Below are positions 59,607 through 64,000 of a DNA stretch of 64,000 nt, in pieces. Positions within the stretch are counted from its first letter, which is position 1, and every line of letters starts with the position of its first letter. The position numbers and the translations under genes are program-made. Source of the stretch: Nostoc sp. RI_552 (GTDB lineage: Bacteria > Cyanobacteriota > Cyanobacteriia > Cyanobacteriales > Nostocaceae); contig WGNO01000020.1 in NCBI GenBank assembly GCA_016124525.1, forward strand, positions 1-64,000, given 5' to 3'. The notes under the pieces were generated by a model that searched no databases, was not told the DNA's origin, and saw nothing but the letters and a program-made list of their open reading frames with translations.

Positions 59607-60998
59607 ATGACGAAGCTAACTCCTAATTCTAGTTTTAGTTTGACCTTGCGTTTGCAAATTCCCAACCGTGTGGGGATGTTAGCATCAATTACCCAGTCCA
59701 TCGCTGCCAGTGGTGGTAATTTGGGGCAAATTGATTTGATTGAGCAAACTCGCCATCAGTCTACCCGGGATATTACTGTGGATGCGGCTAGTACTGAACA
59801 TGCTGAGACTATTGTCCAAGCAGTGAAAGCATTGCCAGATATTAAGTTACTCAGTGTATATGATCGCACTTTTAATTTGCATCGTGGTGGTAAAATTAGC
59901 ATTACTAGTCGTATTCACTTAAATAGTGTTTCTGATTTAGCAATGGCCTATACCCCAGGAGTAGGGAGAATTTGTACTGCCATCGCTCAAGATCCAGAAG
60001 AAGTTTACAACCTCACCATTAAACAAAATACTGTAGCTATTGTTACAGATGGCAGTGCTGTTTTAGGGCTGGGAAATCTCGGCCCATGTGCAGCTTTACC
60101 AGTTATGGAAGGTAAAGCGATGCTATTTAAGGAATTTGCTGGGATTGATGCTTTTCCTATCTGTCTTGACACCCAAGACACAGATGACATTGTGCGGACT
60201 GTGAAAAATCTCGCTCCGGTTTTTGGTGGTGTTAATTTAGAAGATATTGCTGCACCTCGTTGCTTTGAAATCGAAAAAAGATTACGAGCAGAGCTAAATA
60301 TTCCCGTGTTTCATGATGACCAACACGGTACAGCTATTGTCACCTTGGCAGCGTTGTTTAACGCGTTAAAAGTAGTTAATAAGTCAATAGCAGAAGTCCG
60401 CATTGTCATCAACGGTGCTGGGGCTGCTGGTGTAGCGACCGCTCGGTTACTTCGCAAAGCTGGAGCGGAAAAAATTTGGATATGTGACTCCAAAGGAATT
60501 CTCTCTAGCAACCGTACTGACTTAACCCCAGAAAAACAAGAATTTGCTGTTAAAGCCCAAGGAACTCTGGGGGGTGCAATGCAAGGCGCAGATGTATTTA
60601 TCGGTGTGAGTGCACCGGGAGTTTTAACACCGGAAATGGTACAAGCAATGGCCAAAGACCCAATTGTTTTTGCTATGGCTAATCCGATTCCGGAGATTCA
60701 ACCAGAATTAGTTAGTAAAGTTGTAGCCGTTATGGCTACAGGTCGTAGTGACTACCCCAATCAAATTAACAACGTTTTGGCTTTTCCCGGGGTATTTCGT
60801 GGTGCTTTAGATTGTCGCGCTGAGACTATTAGTACCAATATGTATTTAGAAGCAGCCAATGCGATCGCTTCCTTAGTTAAACCTTCAGATTTGAATCGGG
60901 AACACATTATCCCTTCAGTCTTTGATAAACGGGTTGCGGCTGCTGTTGCAGCTGCTGTACAACAAGCAGCTCGTCAAGAAGGAATTGCTAAGAGCTGA
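59607..60998 (+). CDS. NAD(P)-dependent malic enzyme with N-terminal ACT domain
   Basis: Oxidative decarboxylation of malate to pyruvate. Start at ATG 59607 (MTKLTPNSSFSLTLRLQIPN), 463 residues. Residues 1-85 are an ACT domain (NRVGMLASITQSIAASGGNL), likely allosteric. The catalytic part has MAYTPGVGRICTAIAQDPEE, LGLGNLGPCAALPVMEGKAM, metal-binding IPVFHDDQHGTAIVTLAALF, a Rossmann VINGAGAAGVATARLL and PIPEIQPELV. With the mdh at 17 kb it could move carbon between malate, oxaloacetate and pyruvate. Confidence 0.92.
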   Translation: MTKLTPNSSFSLTLRLQIPNRVGMLASITQSIAASGGNLGQIDLIEQTRHQSTRDITVDAASTEHAETIVQAVKALPDIKLLSVYDRTFNLHRGGKISITSRIHLNSVSDLAMAYTPGVGRICTAIAQDPEEVYNLTIKQNTVAIVTDGSAVLGLGNLGPCAALPVMEGKAMLFKEFAGIDAFPICLDTQDTDDIVRTVKNLAPVFGGVNLEDIAAPRCFEIEKRLRAELNIPVFHDDQHGTAIVTLAALFNALKVVNKSIAEVRIVINGAGAAGVATARLLRKAGAEKIWICDSKGILSSNRTDLTPEKQEFAVKAQGTLGGAMQGADVFIGVSAPGVLTPEMVQAMAKDPIVFAMANPIPEIQPELVSKVVAVMATGRSDYPNQINNVLAFPGVFRGALDCRAETISTNMYLEAANAIASLVKPSDLNREHIIPSVFDKRVAAAVAAAVQQAARQEGIAKS

Positions 60999-61172
60999 TT
61001 TTGCCAGAGTAGGAAATTGAGGCTGTTGGTAATTTTTCACCTCATCTCATTCCTACTCCCACCGATCATGGAAATCAAGAAAACCAGCTCGTTGCACTGC
61101 TTATTGTCCTGAAGGAGATGAAGGGAGTTTAACACATTGCCTTACTGCTGGGCTGGTTTTATGTAATAAATG

Positions 61173-61919
61173 CTATTCTGGGTTCAAAAATTCTAAATAT
61201 CCATTGCTAAGTTCCTTGACTGCGAGATCATAAAATTGCTTACCGTGTTCTGGTTTTGCTAAACCGGGATTTGAACCCATGCGTCCATCTGGGTAATGGT
61301 TGCGGAAATCAGTTGCACTATAAATCCTGTGTCCACTGGGAACTTTCGGTGAGAGGGATGCTTGTTTAATAGCCTGTGGATAAACATACTGAGTGATAGC
61401 TACTTCACTGGGAGTAGCATGAGAACCTTCTTCGTCACCGTATAATTCTTGAGCGAGTTTGTATACAGAACTGCACATAAACCAGTTAGCAAGTTGACAT
61501 TGTACCTGTTCAGCATTGCTAATTTGCAAATCTTCCAAGTGAGCGTAAGTTTCCGAAAAAGCAGCTTTGAGAGTGGCAATATTACCACCGTGTCCATTGA
61601 TAAAATAGAACTTGCTAAAACCTGCTTTAGCTAAACAAGTTAGATAATCTCGTATTACCTGAATTAGAGTACTAGGACGGAGACTAATTGTCCCAGGAAA
61701 AGCTGTATGGTGTAATGCCATGCCCACATTGATTGTAGGGCCAACCATCCCCTGAGTTGCTTCACCGACACCACGAGCGATGGCTTCTGCACAAATAGCA
61801 TCAGTACCAATTAAACCAATGGGGCCATGTTGTTCGGTGGAACCAATAGGAAGAATAATACCCCGTGATTGTTGTAAATAAGCTTCAACTTCTGGCCATG
61901 TACTTAAATGTAGTAGCAT
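61173..61919 (-). CDS. Creatininase/MftE-like amidohydrolase
   Basis: 248 residues from ATG 61919 (MLLHLSTWPEVEAYLQQSRG); an upstream ATG at 61979 adds an unrelated leader. Metal-site motifs: ILPIGSTEQHGPIGLIGTDA, FYFINGHGGNIATLKA and EEGSHATPSEVAI. In this family (creatininase, FAPy deformylase, MftE) a two-metal site opens amides. The cupin gene upstream on the same strand may be related functionally, but the substrate cannot be told. Confidence 0.85.
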   Translation of the reverse strand: MLLHLSTWPEVEAYLQQSRGIILPIGSTEQHGPIGLIGTDAICAEAIARGVGEATQGMVGPTINVGMALHHTAFPGTISLRPSTLIQVIRDYLTCLAKAGFSKFYFINGHGGNIATLKAAFSETYAHLEDLQISNAEQVQCQLANWFMCSSVYKLAQELYGDEEGSHATPSEVAITQYVYPQAIKQASLSPKVPSGHRIYSATDFRNHYPDGRMGSNPGLAKPEHGKQFYDLAVKELSNGYLEFLNPE

Positions 61920-62234
61920 TGTAATAATTAAATCACTCCAAATCTTTTTTGTAGGGTGGGTTGGGCTAGGGGACAACACACCATCCTTAATTTTAATTAC
62001 CTAAACAAGTCTCATTGATAAACTATGATATGTCATTGCCAATGTAACTAACGGGAACAAAGCGATGGCAACAACTAAATTTGGCTAATATAGTAAAATC
62101 ACAGGGACACAGCCTTACTATGTCCCCTGTCCTTGTATTAAATTTACATCTGATCCATTCTAGGAATTTTTGCACTGTACACAATCAAACAACCCAAAAT
62201 ACCAAGAAATCAATTCGTGAGTTTTGACTATTAA

Positions 62235-62507
62235 CTAATCAAAGCAATAATGTTTTTTTACATCGCTGATAATTTCCCATGTACAAGACATTCCAGCGGG
62301 AAAAGTGACCAAATCGCCTTTACCCATTTGCACTGGTTGTCCACCATCAGGGGTAACAATAACATCACCTAGCAAAAAATAACAAGTCTCTTGTGTATCA
62401 TAATTCCAGGGAAATATAGACCTTTGTTTCTGCCATATTGGCCATTTGAACACACCTAACTTGTTGAGATGCTCTTCACTGGGTTGATGATCAATTTTAA
62501 TTTCCAT
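62235..62507 (-). CDS. Cupin-domain protein (DUF861 type)
   Basis: 90 residues from ATG 62507 (MEIKIDHQPSEEHLNKLGVF). Single cupin barrel with WPIWQKQRSIFPWNYDTQET, CYFLLGDVIVTPDGGQPVQM and GDLVTFPAGMSCTWEI, as in EutQ/ureidoglycine aminohydrolase-like DUF861 cupins. It is probably a small metal-binding protein. It lies downstream of the nitrogenase-associated gene with a 23-bp gap. Confidence 0.8.
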   Translation of the reverse strand: MEIKIDHQPSEEHLNKLGVFKWPIWQKQRSIFPWNYDTQETCYFLLGDVIVTPDGGQPVQMGKGDLVTFPAGMSCTWEIISDVKKHYCFD

Positions 62508-62529
62508 GCTATTTTTTCTTGGTTCTAAT

Positions 62530-62895
62530 TTAGTAGTATGGTTGAATGTCTTCTCCACACTCGTCTACTAAATAACACAAAGCGCGAAATCGCAGGGCAA
62601 CAAATTGATCATACAGTGGGTTCAGCTTACACAAAGGAGGAATATGAGCTATTTTACGACCAAATAGGATAATATTACGCTCAAAAGGACACTGCGCCGG
62701 AATTAACTTAGCAAGAAAGTGAGCGAATTCACGATTTTTAATTTCGAGGTTGTCTAGCCTTGTACGCAATGGTTGAAGTAAATGGAATTTCGATTTAGTA
62801 GATTTATTTTGACTAGCTTCTGGATGATTTGCTTCTACTTCCACAGATTTGATAAAAGCGGGTAGGATAATATCCTGATTATTTGTCTTAATCAT
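62530..62895 (-). CDS. Mo-dependent nitrogenase C-terminal-like protein
   Basis: 121 residues from ATG 62895. The C-terminal half matches the Mo-dependent nitrogenase C-terminal family (PF06967): FLAKLIPAQCPFERNIILFG, RKIAHIPPLCKLNPLYDQFV and ALRFRALCYLVDECGEDI. Cyanobacterial genomes hold several such genes; their role is unclear and the name comes from a short similarity. It is co-directional with the cupin gene. Confidence 0.85.
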   Translation of the reverse strand: MIKTNNQDIILPAFIKSVEVEANHPEASQNKSTKSKFHLLQPLRTRLDNLEIKNREFAHFLAKLIPAQCPFERNIILFGRKIAHIPPLCKLNPLYDQFVALRFRALCYLVDECGEDIQPYY

Positions 62896-62907
62896 AGTTC
62901 TAAGCAA

Positions 62908-63719
62908 GGACTTCCTTGTATTGATAAATTGTTTGGCAATTTAGAACTTTACCATGCAATCTATGTCAGTGAATTATATTGTGGTCATCAATAAAACGAA
63001 GACAAGCATAAAGTGAGTAATTTGCATAGAATTTGCTGGTAAATAATTCAGTTAATTTATATTAAAACGCACTGAATAATGATTAACTGTCCCGTTAAAT
63101 ACAAAATAACAAAGAAAATATAAAAATGGTATTCCATTAACTTATACTTATTATTTGCTGAACATAAACATGATGATCCCCTCAGTTATATTTGACTTTA
63201 TAGTTCAGAAACTACCCAGTAGTTTAAATTTTGCTTTTGCCTGGAAAATAGGGTATAACCTTGACTTCACATAGGGTTAAGTTCTGGCTATTTCTTTTCC
63301 AACTTCGATTTTAGGGCATTGCTAACAAAAAAAAAAGTTATTTTTACTACAAAAGTTCTAATGGATATTATTTAGTCAACCGGAGAATATCGTTTGATAA
63401 GCAGAAACTAATCTCATTGTGGCAATAACTCACCAAAACTCAGATGATCAGATTTGATCTCGTACAGGAGAAATAAGTCTTTTGTAACCGAGTGATTACC
63501 AAGTCTTAAACAAATATAATCACAACTCTAAGTATCATTAAGCATAGCAAAATCACTGAGGCACAGGGAGGAGATGTAAATTACAGTTTCTGAAAAAATA
63601 ATTTTTAAGTTATATTGCGAATTTTGCCAAAATATTGAGAAATTGACTCCAAGCCAAACATAGCTTTAACGTAGAACCTATGGGAGAAAATTGAAGCAAA
63701 TATAAAATATGATGGAATG
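62908..63719. other. 812-bp AT-rich intergenic region
   Basis: No coding frame of note on either strand. A TTGACTT hexamer near 63262 and a near-palindrome of AGGGTATAACC with GGGTTAAG are visible. A poly-A run lies at 63329. Near 63571 GGGAGGAGATG resembles a ribosome site but opens no frame. It is probably the long leader/promoter of the partial gene at 63720; it might contain a small RNA. Confidence 0.4.
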
Positions 63720-64000
63720 ATGGACAAAAATAATACTCAAAAATATCGGGTTGTCTGTACCCTGACCTTTGGTGATGTCTATGGTCAAATAATTATTTGG
63801 TTAATTACAATCACTATTAGCTTGGCTTCGGCCTTGGCGTTGATGGGTGCTAAACGTCCTGTGTATGCTTTGGCAACGGTGGGTCTTGTAGTTCTTTTAT
63901 CGTTCCCATTCTTACTGTTTGCCTTCGTGACTACGTTGTTGAATCATATTGAACTTACAGCTGTATCTCCAGGAACTAGGACTGAACCGATACCGGGTAA
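63720..64000 (+). CDS. Membrane protein, 3' end beyond the window
   Basis: The ATG at 63720 opens MDKNNTQKYRVVCTLTFGDV, followed by two helices (IIIWLITITISLASALALMG and YALATVGLVVLLSFPFLLFA) and a soluble stretch NHIELTAVSPGTRTEPIPG. 93 codons are visible and no stop is reached by 64000. I do not recognise the family; the first 20 residues look conserved and specific. Confidence 0.6.
   Translation, partial: MDKNNTQKYRVVCTLTFGDVYGQIIIWLITITISLASALALMGAKRPVYALATVGLVVLLSFPFLLFAFVTTLLNHIELTAVSPGTRTEPIPG

Overview
The window is chromosomal DNA of a cyanobacterium, most likely a filamentous nitrogen-fixing member of the Nostocales. It carries photosystem and thylakoid genes (psb28, psaE, ndhO, petG, a CytM-like cytochrome c), cyanobacterial storage and carbon genes (glgC, glpX-type FBP/SBPase, ACT-malic enzyme), DUF families typical of cyanobacteria (DUF2085, DUF3134, DUF3370, DUF1818, DUF2499/DUF3593), a Mo-dependent nitrogenase C-terminal-like protein, many GCGATCGC (HIP1) octamers and heptamer STRR-type repeats. 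The genus cannot be fixed from sequence alone. Nearly every housekeeping gene looks intact.

Layout. 0-7 kb: DUF2085 membrane protein, cell-wall amidase, pyrG, a small gene with a decayed tandem copy, a ROK kinase and a DppC-type permease. 7.3-11.2 kb: the NADPH-thioredoxin reductase/thioredoxin fusion gene (ntrC), split by a 2.52-kb group II intron that encodes its own maturase-like protein. 11.4-18.2 kb: psb28, moaB, mraY, DUF3134, fibrillin, a dead IS200 transposase, psaE, mutM, ndhO, mdh. 18.2-24.5 kb: an accessory, AT-rich region with a DUF7680-like gene and a compact three-gene operon (winged-helix protein, AAA+ ATPase, DUF1802-PD-(D/E)XK nuclease) that looks like an uncharacterised defence or DNA-processing system. 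24.5-28.8 kb: pgi and a branched-chain/neutral amino acid ABC transporter pair split by an IS scar. 28.9-31.5 kb: a sulfide/persulfide detoxification cluster (TauE, rhodanese, persulfide dioxygenase-like MBL) divergent from a BigR/SqrR-like ArsR regulator, with a dyad operator between them. 31.5-39.4 kb: hemA, glpX, tadA, plsC, a PrcA-like subtilase, a TPR-like secreted protein and a BolA-Grx4 pair. 39.5-40.7 kb: two tandem ~110-bp repeats, DUF6761 and a tnpB remnant. 40.9-52.4 kb: response regulator, ABC ATPase, hisA, DUF2499/DUF3593, csaB, tRNA-Pro(GGG), DUF1818, rpoZ, GH13 amylase, glgC, P-loop kinase, DnaJ. 52.4-64 kb: IS scar, PrmA-like methyltransferase with BASS transporter, DUF3370 plus C15 peptidase, hisH, rsmD, a tnpB pseudogene, petG/cytM, malic enzyme, creatininase, cupin, nitrogenase-associated protein, and the start of a membrane protein cut by the window end.

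The two most notable items are the intron-split ntrC and the 19.9-24.1 kb cassette. The intron boundaries restore the ntrC frame exactly, and an EBS1-like loop matches the 5' exon, so splicing looks required for expression. Yet the intron protein has lost the YADD motif, has an altered TPQGG motif, and its HNH domain is wrecked, which suggests an immobile intron kept only for splicing. Remnants of IS200/IS605 elements (tnpA at 14.9 and 52.5 kb, tnpB at 40.5 and 58.1 kb, end scars at 27.7 and 52.4 kb) are scattered through the window and none is intact.
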